From [Phialemoniopsis] sp. UDSM-2020 (taxonomy: Eukaryota; Ascomycota; Sordariomycetes; Thyridiales; Thyridiaceae): DNA of 64,000 nucleotides. Location of the stretch: contig JAEILZ010000001.1 in assembly GCA_018873225.1 (NCBI GenBank), positions 4,154,001 to 4,218,000 of the forward strand, in the 5' to 3' direction. Positions 1-11,047 of this stretch are shown here, piece after piece. The translations under genes were made by a program, and so were the position numbers. The notes below the pieces were generated by a model. That model was not told the origin of the DNA, searched no databases, and saw only the letters and a list, made by a program, of their open reading frames with translations. The first letter of the stretch is position 1. The number at the start of each line of letters is the position of its first letter.

Positions 1-2124
1 CCTGTGTGGTACACCTGGCCCCGAGGCTTGACCTGCACCGACGGATGTGAATGAAACAAGTGGCCGGCATGCCGTCATTGGCACGAGATAGGCACGTTGT
101 TCAACCACCTCGCGCTCCGCGTCGTGGGCGCCTCGCCTTCAAATCGAAAGCTTCAGATCAAGAGAGCTCCTCTGCTGGTTGATTGTGCTCCGGACTTCTT
201 TTCAGCTCGCCTGTTGAGCATTGGGGTACACCCGATGACGAGCGGTACTTTCCACCCAGCTTACTGAGATCTCCCTTTGGGTGAGGAAGAAACCGGCAAG
301 GTATGGATGGTGAAAAAGGTACCTCGACCAGGGTTGGTGTTGGTCACTGATAAGACAGAGGCAAGTAAGTGGTCAGGCCGCAAAAAGAGGCTAGATCGCC
401 GGCTCTGCAGGAGACCAGGTTAGGCTAAGTATGGTTGTTTCCTAGTGCGGCAGTGCCGCTAGGGGAGTAGTCCGTGGGCTGAAAACAGGCCTACAGATGC
501 CCCCTTGGCGCGTGCTCGTCATCATGGGATTCTCCAATTGATGAAAAGTGTTTGATGAAGGAGGTTTCCGATTTGGCGAGCGACGAAATCGCTGATCGGG
601 GTGGTGGTCGATTTGTTCGTATGGCACAAGCCAAGCAGAATACGCACCTACTCTGAGGATCTCAGCTCCTCACCTCGGCATCCATGAATGGCATCTGTGA
701 TTCCACCGTCTTCGCTCGACGCGTCTATTGCGAATATCGGTCGTTTAATGGATCTCACATGCCAGGAACCACAGGACTGGTTACAATCAAAGGGCGCTCA
801 GATCAATTCCTTCCCGCATCTTTCCGGCAGTCCGAACCCGGAGGTTGGGTTGCTGAATGGGCTGACTTGGGTCGGTCGGGCGTGGTTCGTCGAGTCGAGT
901 CCATGACCATGGGCGATTTTTGATCAGAAGAAAAAGATTAGGCGAGTGTTTTGACCAACCGAACTGACATCACAAAATGAACGGGTACCTGTTGCGCCCC
1001 AGGTCTAGGCATGCACACTCTCCCACTAGGTCGGGGAGATGCGTCGAGCCTCATCGTACCCGCAGACCAGGGGCCTTGCATTTCTGTTACGAAATCGATT
1101 GCTCTCGCGGCCAATCCAGGCCGCCCGATAACGTGGCAGCGATAGATAGCGCCGATCCGCTCGATTTTCAGGGTCCCCTCCCCGGAGACCTGGGCTGGTT
1201 CTCGATTCCCCACCAGGACCGCCATGCCATGCTTCCAGAGCTTCCCTGCAGCTCGAGATTGAATGTTTCCATGACTGGCCAGCCATTGAAGGCTGACCGA
1301 TGGTCTTATGTACAAGAAGTCGCAGGGGCAGCAGCATCTTCGTGGGGAAGGGACAGGCACGGATTTTTGTAGTCACTAATTTACAGAGGCTTTATCGCAT
1401 AGAGGGGATCCGAATACAGCCTACTTTAGTCAGGTCAAGGAGTTTGGCTGACTCGAAAAGCATACGTGCCTCTTGCCTGTCTACCTACAGTCCAAATGCT
1501 GCTCGAGAGCATTTAGATGAATCATTTCGGCTTCTAATGGTCTTAGTGATCACCCCCTCCTTCTGTCTGGTTAGAGGCCTTTGATCAATATGCAGATCTC
1601 GCGCAGACAATCGCCATCGTAAGTGGTTGCGTCAAGTCTCGCTTCACTCGCTCTGAATTAATCCATGCAAGCCACATTTGTCCACCAGAGATGTTGGGGT
1701 TGCGGGATGATGGCGTGAGGTGCAGCTGTCAATTGACCTGATTTGTACACATTCTCTCAGCTGCTGAGCGTAGTCGCATGGCATCGCGTCTGGATCTCGC
1801 GTATTCAACATGAGAGCAGACATGCAGGATCCGCCCTCGTGCCATTCCGGGAATTATTCGTTCTCAGCCCCTTTGCAGGGACTCGCGAGAGTCATCGGCG
1901 GCGTCATGCCTCCCAGCCTCTGACCATACAAAATCAACTGCGTCCAGGCCGAGGGCAGCGAAGGCTGTTTTCGGGCAGAGAGTGGAGCTGGATGCAAGAG
2001 TCGCCCTCAAAGATATGCCAGGTCTTATCTTGAAACGACAGCCAATCATTCTGTATGTATTTTTCAACCCAAACTGTCAGACTTGGCGCCTCAGACCAAG
2101 AAAGCTTGGCCACCCGGCGGCCCG

Positions 2125-2130
2125 CACGTG
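2125..2130. promoter_or_regulatory. CACGTG E-box (candidate NUC-1/Pho4 site)
   Basis: This is a palindromic CACGTG about 1.5 kb upstream of the histidine acid phosphatase start. CACGTG is the known target of Pho4 and Neurospora NUC-1. The site's function here is inferred, and its distance from the gene makes it the weakest of the three. Confidence 0.3.
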
Positions 2131-2310
2131 AGTCTTGGCACAAGTGGGGGCATCTCTTGTCTCCCGCGCCGGGCTCTCACCTTCAAGGCTTCTTCGTGCT
2201 GGGTATGGTCCGTTCGACGGAGCATTGTGAAATGAAACATGGCTTTGGCCAAGTGATATATCTATTATGAGAGCAAGGGTATATCCGCAGTACCTGCCAA
2301 GTAGTACGTG

Positions 2311-2316
2311 CACGTG
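2311..2316. promoter_or_regulatory. CACGTG E-box (candidate NUC-1/Pho4 site)
   Basis: This is a second CACGTG, inside the longer self-complementary run ACGTGCACGTG-, about 1.35 kb upstream of the phosphatase start. It could bind a bHLH dimer. No other evidence supports it. Confidence 0.3.
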
Positions 2317-3456
2317 TCCATCTGTGCTTCTTGTGTATGTAGGGACCAAGTTTCGGGTACCAGCTCCTTGAAGCAGGTCAAGAAGACCACTAACACGTCC
2401 CTTTCAGTCATGTGAATCAGCGCCTTCTCTTACATAAGTATCTTCTATTGGTTTTGAATCATTAGAGCCTCCGTGGGCTCTATATACCATGCAGCCTTGC
2501 CTTCCATGCCCATCCAATTGGGTGACAGATTAGTTAATGCTCTTCTCTATGTAAAATTCCTTGGAGATAAACTTATCCAGAACAAGGCAGGAAAATCTTG
2601 CAAAAAAACAGAGGAACACTGTAGCATACCATGTCTCGCTTGACACAGCACTCACTCCTCTGCTTGATATACGTACCAATACTGAGATTGAGGCGTTCCC
2701 TTACTCAGTCCGGGCGTTGCAAACATTAGATAGTAAGAAATCTCCATAGATTCCTCGTAGATATACCTTAATTCTCGATCACTCAGTATTATCCCACTAC
2801 CTAAATGCACATGAAACATTCAGTTTCTTAGTAGTTTAGATATAGATCGCTCCAAAGCCGTCAACGTTTCTGACTGACACCCGCTTGCCAACTTGATATC
2901 GCACTACAGGTGCTGGGAACATGTTGTGGGCATGGGAATTCAAAAGCCCAACGGTATCCTCCCGTCCAGCAATAAGCCGCAAATTTGTATAATTCTTCTG
3001 CTCACACCCTCTTTTTAACGTAGTTTCTTGCTGCTACGGAACCGTGACACGTTAGCCATCTTCAACATGCTACACTGCAGATATCGCGCTCCAGCTTGAT
3101 GCCCGTGACTGTCTCGCATCTGTCTTGCTATGACTCCGCATTGTATATAACTCTATGCGTAACAACTAGTGTCTGTGAACTGATTCTGCTGCTACTGGTG
3201 TGATATGCTACCGGTCTACAGCGAGGATGCCAGCAAGCATGGGGTGAAGCAACAACAGCGAGTTGGTCCTCTTACCTTCTGGGCCATAGAATTACCTTTA
3301 CATAATAAATCAGCGACCCAAGAGCCTACTCTCAAACTGTACAGCCAATTATAAAACGCCCAATCTCGAAGATGAGGAATTTGCACTTGTATTCGTAGAT
3401 GGCGTGTAAGTGGGGAGTGGTTGTATGAGACTGGGGTGGGGTGGGTGTAAAGTCAT

Positions 3457-3462
3457 CACGTG
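3457..3462. promoter_or_regulatory. CACGTG E-box in phosphatase promoter
   Basis: This CACGTG lies about 200 bp upstream of the phosphatase ATG at 3665, the spacing expected of a fungal upstream activating site. A NUC-1-like bHLH factor with the matching DNA-contact residues is encoded at 31894-34006. Phosphate control is inferred from these two facts. Confidence 0.5.
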
Positions 3463-3664
3463 CAGAATGACGGCACCTTAATAAGCGACGCCACGAAGCC
3501 CAGCTTTTACGCGACTTCAGGAGTCTCGGCAGGGGAGCAAAACGGCAGAACCTCCATTTCTCTTGCTAAAGGATATTTTGCAAGTCGACATAGTCCACGC
3601 GATGTGGCCTTGATACATAATACTTTTCCCTGGGAGTGAGAGTTTCAGCTGTTCCATCGCAAAG

Positions 3665-5685
3665 ATGCCGATTACAGGGCCCTCCGGCCCCAAGAACCGG
3701 GCGCAGGACTACCACCTGGTGGGGACCGAGGAGACCACCGCCGATGCGGCTGACGATAACACCAATGAGGAACACCCCGTCACTCGGCCGCCGCCCCCGG
3801 AGCCTGTTTGGCATGTTGGCCCCGGCCGCGGCCATCTTTTCTCCTCGCGCGGCTTCCGAGCATTTCTTCTCGCCATTGCCACGCTCATCCTCCTGGTCGT
3901 CGGTTTCAAGGTCGCTTCGGCCAACGGCCTGGTCGGCGACATCGGCGGCCGGAAATGCCCCAAGTGCCCCTGTCTACCGTCAGATGTGCCACAGTACTTT
4001 CAAACAGACCCCAACCTGTGGCCTGGGCCGACTGCGACTGGAAAGGCAGCGTTCATGGCCCAAACGGTCACGTTCAACCCTACGGCCACCTACGTGCCAA
4101 ATGAGCCACTCTTTACCGCCATCCCCGTAGAGGGCATGACTGCGGACAGTAAAAATATCTTTCACCTGATGGGCTACTTGTCGCCGTATGAGCCCTCGCC
4201 CGGCTTCGGAGTGCAGGAGTACCCGCTGCCACCGGGCGCAGAGCTCATCCAAGTTCAGATGCTCTCACGCCATGGATCGCGGTATCCGACTCTCGGAGCC
4301 AATGTGGAGGGGCTCGGGAGGCGTCTAGCAGATGCCAAGGGCAATTTGAAGGCCAAGGGCGCTCTGTCGTTTCTGAACGACTGGGAGTATCAGTTGGGCG
4401 CCGAGATCTTGGTTCCGCGAGGGCGACAGGAGCTTTTCGATTCCGGGATTGTACATTCTTATATGTACGGGAATTTATATAATCCAAACAGCAAGATCAT
4501 TGTCCGTACGACGACGCAAGACCGCATGCTCAAGTCGGCCGAGAACTTTATGGCTGGTTTCTTTGGTCTCGAGTGGCCCAACAACGCCACGATTGAGGTG
4601 ATTATAGAAGCAGAAGGCTTCAATAATTCATTGGCTGGTTATATGAACTGCCCGAATGCCAACAAGGAGAGGGCGGGTGACAAGGCGCAGAAGATCTGGG
4701 TGGGTAACTATCTCCAGAACGGTAAGTCTGCCTATCTCTTCGGTCATTGAAATCACATTAACAGTACCTCTAGCCACCGCTCGTTTCCGCGAGATGATCG
4801 ATGACTATGACTGGACGATCGAGGACACCTACGCTGCGCAGACTATGTGCCCTTACGAAACGGTAAGTTGGCTGCTTGTTGCTGTTGCTGAATAAAAGCA
4901 GAGCCTGGAACGTTATATCTGACTGTCATTCAGGTTGCCTATGGCTTCAGCCGCTTTTGCGACCTCTTCACATACGAGGAATGGGTTCACTTTGGCTACT
5001 CCATCGATCTTTCGTTCTCTGGCAATGCGGGGTTCCAGTCATCCAGTGCCGTGAGTGATCTCCTCTCGATCTTGACTTCGCCGTATACTGACTTGGAATT
5101 TTTCAGAGAGCGGTCGGGCTCGGCTACCAACAGGAAGTCATTGCTCGCCTGAAGAACCATACACTAGGTTACTCCGGTTCCCAGATCAACGTAACTCTCG
5201 ATAACAATATCGAGACCTTCCCTCTGAACCAAAGTCTCTACTTCGACTTCTCTCATGATACCAACATCGTTGCCGACCTAGCGGCTTTTGGACTGACACA
5301 GTTTGCCGACAATCTGCAGCCTTCTCAGTACCCAGGCCCTCATAACTTCACCGTATCTCATCTGACTCCTTTTGGCGCGCGTCTTGATATCGAGATCATC
5401 CGCACGCCAAAACCCCTGGCCGCAGACCGTTCGGGTTACATCTCAGACGAGAACGGCGGCGGCAAGGAGACCAAGTACATCCACTTCATTTTGAACCAGC
5501 GGACAGTACCGTTAGGCTTGAGCTTCGAGGAGTGTGACGCCTCGAGGGTAGATGGGTGGTGTGAACTGGAGACTTTCCTGAAGGTCCAAGAAGAGATGCC
5601 CAAGTTGGCACAGTTCGATAAGGCATGCTTTGGAGATTACACCGAGTTTGAGTATGGCGTCGTCACAAATGGAGCGCCTTTGTAA
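3665..5685 (+). CDS. Histidine acid phosphatase, membrane-anchored, phytase-like
   Basis: A four-exon gene (3665-4721, 4774-4862, 4934-5050, 5107-5685) predicts about 613 residues. The histidine acid phosphatase signature RHGSRYP is at about 202-208, with the nucleophile His in RHG. The proton-donor motif SHDTN is at about 470-474. Both catalytic halves are therefore present, and the protein should hydrolyse phosphomonoesters, possibly phytate. Residues 64-84 form one hydrophobic span after a long hydrophilic N terminus without a cleavable signal. This predicts a type II membrane protein with the catalytic domain outside the cytosol or in the lumen, unlike classic secreted phytases. Cysteines follow the anchor (CPKCPC), and several N-glycosylation sequons are visible. 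The three introns all have GT-AG ends and keep the frame. An upstream CACGTG at 3457 suggests phosphate regulation. Substrate is not predictable from sequence alone. Confidence 0.9.
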
Positions 5686-5877
5686 ATTTGGGATCAACAC
5701 CAAGTCATATATGTTTTGTAATATCATCTAATAAAGAGGCTGTGCATACGGCAGCGCACCAGCGTTTTCCCCTGTTGAGCAGCCCTCCATGTGAGATATC
5801 GACATGCGCTGACATCCTTATGAATCGGGAATAATCATGCTGCGGAATTCCATCAGAGCTGTAGTGTCCTATCCGTG

Positions 5878-6312
5878 CTATTGGCAGTCCCCCAATCTTC
5901 GACGAAGAAAGTACTCTAATGCTACATGATCACGCCTCTTGCGCAATGCCTTCTGGAGAAACGCATCCAAGCTCCCGAGAGGGTCATTTGGCAAGGCCGT
6001 GTTGTCCTTGAGCTCCGGGAAGCTCCTTTGCAACAGCTCAAAGTCTTCAGAGCTTCGATATATTGTGCAGGCTCTGTTGCGAGGGTAATATAGAGTAATT
6101 TTATACCGCATCTCCGAGGTGCGTTCACCGCCGAGAATCTCTGATTGCGTCTGCCGCAAGACTTGGGGCTGAACCCAAGTGGCTATGGGGACCGAGCGAA
6201 CTCCATTGTATGTGTGGTGATGCTTGCTGGAGTGGACTTGGGGCCTTTTTGGGAGTCCAGGTGGTTTCTGTGGTTGGGAGTGTGTCGGAGGCGTTATCTG
6301 GACCAGAGTCAT
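5878..6312 (-). CDS. Small PX-like domain protein, hypothetical
   Basis: A single open frame of 144 codons runs from an ATG at 6312. It stays open further upstream, but only with non-ATG starts, so a 5' exon could exist. The C-terminal half (from about MRYKITLYYP) reads like the core of a phox-homology domain: beta strands, then RSSEDFELLQRSFPEL, then a helix with LEYFLRRRL at the end. PX domains bind phosphoinositides on endosomal membranes. The N-terminal part is Pro/Gln/His-rich and probably disordered. The gene lies tail to tail with the phosphatase, about 190 bp away. The PX call rests on pattern only. The gene itself is probable, the family tentative. Confidence 0.5.
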   Translation of the reverse strand: MTLVQITPPTHSQPQKPPGLPKRPQVHSSKHHHTYNGVRSVPIATWVQPQVLRQTQSEILGGERTSEMRYKITLYYPRNRACTIYRSSEDFELLQRSFPELKDNTALPNDPLGSLDAFLQKALRKRRDHVALEYFLRRRLGDCQ

Positions 6313-8589
6313 AGTCTTTCCAACAGCGGAGAACTGTTGATATTTGCCAGATAGTTTTCGCGACTTATAAACCCGAGAGACAGTTTGTAGATCTGCTCGA
6401 AGAAATACAGAACCCGTAGGAGGGGGCAAGTTTTATAAGTCAGACTAAAGGGGCGGCGTCACGTTGCACAAGGGCAGCCAGGCAATCTACATTCGACTTA
6501 CCGTACGTTTCTTCTGCCTTTTGACGACTCGACGATCTACTGCGCATAATCGACCTGGCCATTTGAGTGCCCTCAGGAGCCTATGACTTGGAGTGTTGCG
6601 GGCGCAATGCGTAACGATGCCGTGGAGCTGACTCGACCGAAAAGGTTTGAGAGACATGAGGCTCTGCATCCGCGAAACCTGAAACAAGACTGCAATTTAT
6701 GGGATTGACATTGGGGGCTGGAATGTTTGCTACTGATTTGTGGACTGGACCCGTCTTGCTGGCTTGCATGTGTTTCCTTGGTGAATTCAAGACCAGACAC
6801 GCTGACTTGGAGAACCCACGTTTAACATCACGCCCACACATATTGAGCACTAGGCAGAGACAAGGACCTTGGAGAGGAGCGTTCAGCCCTACAATCTCTA
6901 CTACGCGGATGGGCGGGAGAGTGGCGGTAGGGATCAGGCGCACAATCTGGGAGATCACTAGGAGTTACGACAGCCTTTCCCTCCCAGTCCTTCAGAACAT
7001 GACTTTGAGAACCGATTTCCCTGTGGACCGACCGGACCGTGGCCAGGAACATGAGCATAAGTGATCGAATCAAAGCTCTGTAGCACGCATGTCTGGATGT
7101 CGTCGTTGAGCTGTTCTGAGGAGTGACCACGTTCCTGCCTCTCCCCTCTGTGTGTTTGTCTGCCCATGACAATGCCTGTATCGTGACTATTGGCTGCCAG
7201 CCAGCTATGGCGAAAGTGAGTGTTGAATCATTCCACTGCCTAATCAGTATCGAACTCGATCAGGTGAGGCGAGGATCTCCAAGCATCAATTGTGCTTAAG
7301 CAGGAGTCGTACCTTGAAGATTTCCTAAGGTAGTTCAGCTAGGTTGCGATGAGGCTTCTGGACTGGAGCGACGAGAGCCACAGTGGGTCCAATTTGTCCC
7401 CATGTCGCGTCTGAAACGCGCATCCCTGCCCTGCCTGAAACACGCTATCTTGGTACAGAACCCTCGAAGAAGCCTGCCTGGCTTCCAAGAGATGAACGGG
7501 ATTGCCGAAATCAGCTCTCCAGCCATCATTCATGCAATGGAAATATGGGCAAGGAGTACGGGGAAGATCTGGAGGACACTCTCCGTAGATGCCCCAGAGT
7601 CTTGCTATTCTCCGAATCGATCGAGCAGGCCATGCCCAGGCTCGTTGAAGATGAACCCGGCACACAGTGCGTCTGCATGTTTAAAATATTTCGAGGGAGG
7701 ATTAGGTACAAGTAGATCGAGGGTGGTCGAGAACGCGTCAGGCTTGCTGCAGACTCGGGAGATGATACCTGCGGTACCAAAGGCGTCAAAGAGAAACCAC
7801 AGGCTTGCCTACCTGTCTTGATTTTGCCAAAATAAGGTGACAACCCTCTTCATCATCAAGGGGTGCCAAGTGGATCAAGGACGAGGCTCCTTGCGCACTG
7901 TGTCAAGCAAAGACGTCCAAGGAGGGATGCACCAAAGAAACCTGCCGTTCCGATTTCTCAACTGCCCAATCTGTTGGCTTTAACAATTCTACAATAATAA
8001 TATGAGAGCATTTTAAGTCTGTCTGGTATCCAACCAAGTCGTCCTACCTTGGCAAGGCCGCTAAACGTTGATGTTTTGGTGCATTGTTTGGGTACTAAAT
8101 TTGGGTAGTCTGGTATTACCTACCTAGTTGGCTACGTCAGGGGCGGCCCGTCCTTGCCCGCCCAGGGGCCGAGCAAACTAGTGCACCGTGTTTGTCTCGC
8201 ACTGTTCAATGTAAACAAGCAAACAGGCGGGGGGAAGGAGCAACACAAGGCGTGTCAACTGTCTGTTGCGCGCGCGACAGAACAAATGGAAGGGACGACT
8301 ACCCCCCTCTCGGCTTATACCCTCTGCGCTATCCTTTGCGACCCCTGAGACAGGCTTCTTTTGTTTCTTTTCTCCCTCTTCGCCCGCCTCAACCTGCTCT
8401 TCTTCAACACTTCACCCTCTTCTCACCTGTTGCTCGACACTGTACTGTATCTTGCTGTATCTATCACTTTCTGTACACTTGGCACAACTCAACCCCGCTG
8501 TTATCGCACCTTCAAGAGCAAAAACTACTACTTGGTAGCTGCTTGACGAAATCGCATTCAGAGCAGGCCTTGCTCTTTGATCTGCTACG
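6313..8589. other. Intergenic region
   Basis: No gene is supported here. Several 100-125-codon frames on opposite strands overlap (6581-7172, 7339-7843), but they look like chance openings. The segment 8330-8560 is strongly CT-rich, as is usual just upstream of highly expressed fungal genes, and is probably the promoter and leader of the gene at 8590. Confidence 0.5.
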
Positions 8590-10414
8590 ATGGCGCTACA
8601 GAGTGCATACAAGCAATTTCTTGCTTCCCCCAACTCCGACGCGCTGGCTACAACGGCATCGTTACACTACGTCACCTCCACAACGTCGCACAGTGGTTCC
8701 ACAGACATCATCAAGCACTTCAACGTTCTGCGCAACCAGATCAAGAAGAAGAAGGAAGACCTTCTCCATGTCGTCGAGGGCCAGAACGCCATCGCCGCCG
8801 AGGTAGACACTACTCTGGAATTTGTTACCAGTGGCGGCCCATACCTTCCTGGACTGGATGACAACTTTCTGGCGGACCGCACCGTGCAGATCCCTGTGGT
8901 GAGTCGCATAATGTATGACGACCAGCGCAATGGTTCTCGAAAGCTGACCAGGATCTTTATAGACGCATATCGTCTCCTTTGACGCACAGGGCAAGATTTC
9001 GCAGATCCGACAGAGCTGGGACCAAGGCGCCCTGCTCAAGCAGGTTGATGTCATTGGCAGGAGCGGTCGCAACTGGCCCATTCGTGACAGCAAGGACCAG
9101 ATTAAGCTTATCACCAAGTCGATCATTGGTGGTGATGCCCCGGCCCCCAGCCCTGCTGATGCCATTGCGCGTTCACGTACAAACTCGACCAACATCCTCC
9201 GAGACCCCCATGCCTCCCTATCGCTCTTCGGATCTCGTGAAGAGCTGGAGAACAACCCTGCCAGCGTGATCTCACCTTATGCCGGCAAGCGGCCTCCTCA
9301 GCGGAATTTCAACGACATTCTAAGTGACGAACCGTCGGAGGAAACGCCTCGTGCCGTCGTGACTCCTTATGCGGGAACAAGACCGCGCCAGCGTTCCTTC
9401 AACGAGATCCTTGGTGACGAGGAGGATGAGGAGCCGGAGTCCCCCACTCGAGGTCTCCAGCGTCCCTCATCGCCTACCAAGGCTATTGCTCCCAAGGCTG
9501 GTGTCGAGAAGAAGTTTGCGCCCAACCGTCTGTTTGATGGCGACGATTCAGCCCAGGCCGAGGAGGATACTCCTGAAAAGAAATCGCCTGACCGTTTCTA
9601 CCGACCGCACCCCCAGAAGTTCAACCATTTCGACTTTGCCGACGGTTCTGACCCCCAGGATGCTCCTCGCGCCGGTCAACCCATGGAAAAGGCAAATCGG
9701 GCCAAGCATGGCAGCCAGTGGAACTTTGAAGACTTTGTGACCCCTTCCAAGCCCAAGGTCAGCAATCGCCGCACCCAGGATGTACGTCACTGGGGCAACA
9801 CCGACGACGATGGACACGAGTCTCCTGAGAAGAAGCCCGTCCAGCACAAGCCGAGAAAGGACGCAGAGACGCATTTTGAGTTTGTGGATGACGGCGAGGA
9901 CTCGGGACAACCTCGACTTGTGTCCCGCCCGCGTGGTGCAACCCACAACTCTGGTCTAGGCCTGTACGAAAACAAGGTCACCCGTGACGATGATGAAGTT
10001 GTCGATGAAGCTGCTGGCGATGACCGGGCTCTGGGCAATATCACCAATCTGAAGGACCGGAGGAAGGACTTTGACGCTCACTTCACCATGACTGATGACT
10101 CGCCGGGCCATGCTGCTCAGACCAGCTCTAAAGTCAGCGACGATCGCAAGAAGGCGGTCAAGATGATGGAGGCCAATTGGTCTGCATATGACTCGTCTCC
10201 TGCATCGCAAAAGGAGAACAACCCCCGAAACGGCAAGGCCCCCGCGACAGCAGGGAACGATCGTGGTATCAACACGCAAGGCAACGGCATGGGTGGAAAG
10301 AAGGGTACTGGCCGAGGCTGGTCAATCGGCGGCGAGAGCGACGAGGAGCAGGCGCCCGTACCTGCGAGAAAGCAAGGTGCTGCGCACAAAGCCAGTGACT
10401 TCTGGGACTTCTAA
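8590..10414 (+). CDS. NTF2-like domain protein with long acidic disordered tail
   Basis: Two exons (8590-8898, 8963-10414) encode about 586 residues. The first about 165 residues form an NTF2-like fold: helical start, a loop ending PYLPGLDDNFL, then strands THIVSFDAQGKISQIRQSWD. In other proteins this fold acts as a binding or dimer platform. The rest is hydrophilic and probably unstructured. It holds two copies of a PYAGxRPxQRxFNxIL motif followed by acidic residues (about 207-223 and 237-253). It also has a series of aromatic-acidic motifs: HFDFADG, WNFEDF, HWGNTDDD, HFEFVDDG, HFTMTDDSP and the C-terminal FWDF. I recognise this as a conserved fungal protein type without an assigned function. 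The tail's composition suggests a scaffold or RNP-associated role, which is inference. It converges with the permease downstream. Confidence 0.85.
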
Positions 10415-11047
10415 GTCTGATAGAAGGATCTAATGTCTCGCTCGTACTGGAGGACTTATGTCTGATGCCCCTTTTTGTCCTGTCTCTATAGAGACACATC
10501 TGTCTATGATTACATGTACTTTGTACGCCGTCTACGATTGGAAGGTGATGGGTGGTTGTTATCTGCCAGAAGCCTCTTCGCTCACGCGCATTATGATCAA
10601 TTTCCATTATTTGTCAATACAACAACAGTCTGTGGTGTACTTATTTCCTTTTGCCAGACTTATGAATTCTTCCATTGGACTCGTGATGGAACTTGTGTGT
10701 ACATAGGAGCCCATGAGTATATAGGAATTGGCCAAACTGTTCTCCTATGCGAGATCTTGTATGCGATGCCGCGGCTTAGACCGTGAGATATCTGGACTTT
10801 ATGAATATCGTGCAATTCATTGCCATTGTTCTCTCATTGAAAAGAACCGCTATGACGTTCCATTGGTTTCGCTCGAAAGAAGAAGCAGAGGAATCCCTTG
10901 AGAGCAGGGGGTAAGTAATCCATTATTCAAGTTAAATTCCTAGTCACTGCCGAGACCTGACAGAATATTTCTCAATGTTATAAGAACGCCTGGCTAAAAT
11001 CCAACATAGGGTCATATCTTCCCTATTTACCGGAAAACACAAATCAC
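10415..11047. other. Convergent intergenic region
   Basis: This lies between the stops of the NTF2-like gene and the permease. It is AT-richer than the coding DNA, as expected for two 3' UTRs. Short frames at 10458-10786 have no support. Confidence 0.5.

Larger units (their letters stand above)
1..3664. other. Gene-poor upstream region
   Basis: I see no convincing gene in this stretch. Open frames on the two strands overlap, many lack an ATG, and none shows a domain. Roughly 2300-3400 looks more AT-rich than the flanks. The last 1.5 kb should contain the promoter of the phosphatase that starts at 3665, and it carries three CACGTG hexamers listed separately. Confidence 0.5.

Noticed and set aside
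938..1376. Overlapping frames of 116-140 codons on both strands
   Set aside because: Three frames cover the same DNA, some without ATG, and their composition is Arg/Pro/Cys-rich as in chance frames.
6581..7172. Opposed frames of 114-125 codons
   Set aside because: No domain, no splice context, and mutual overlap on opposite strands.
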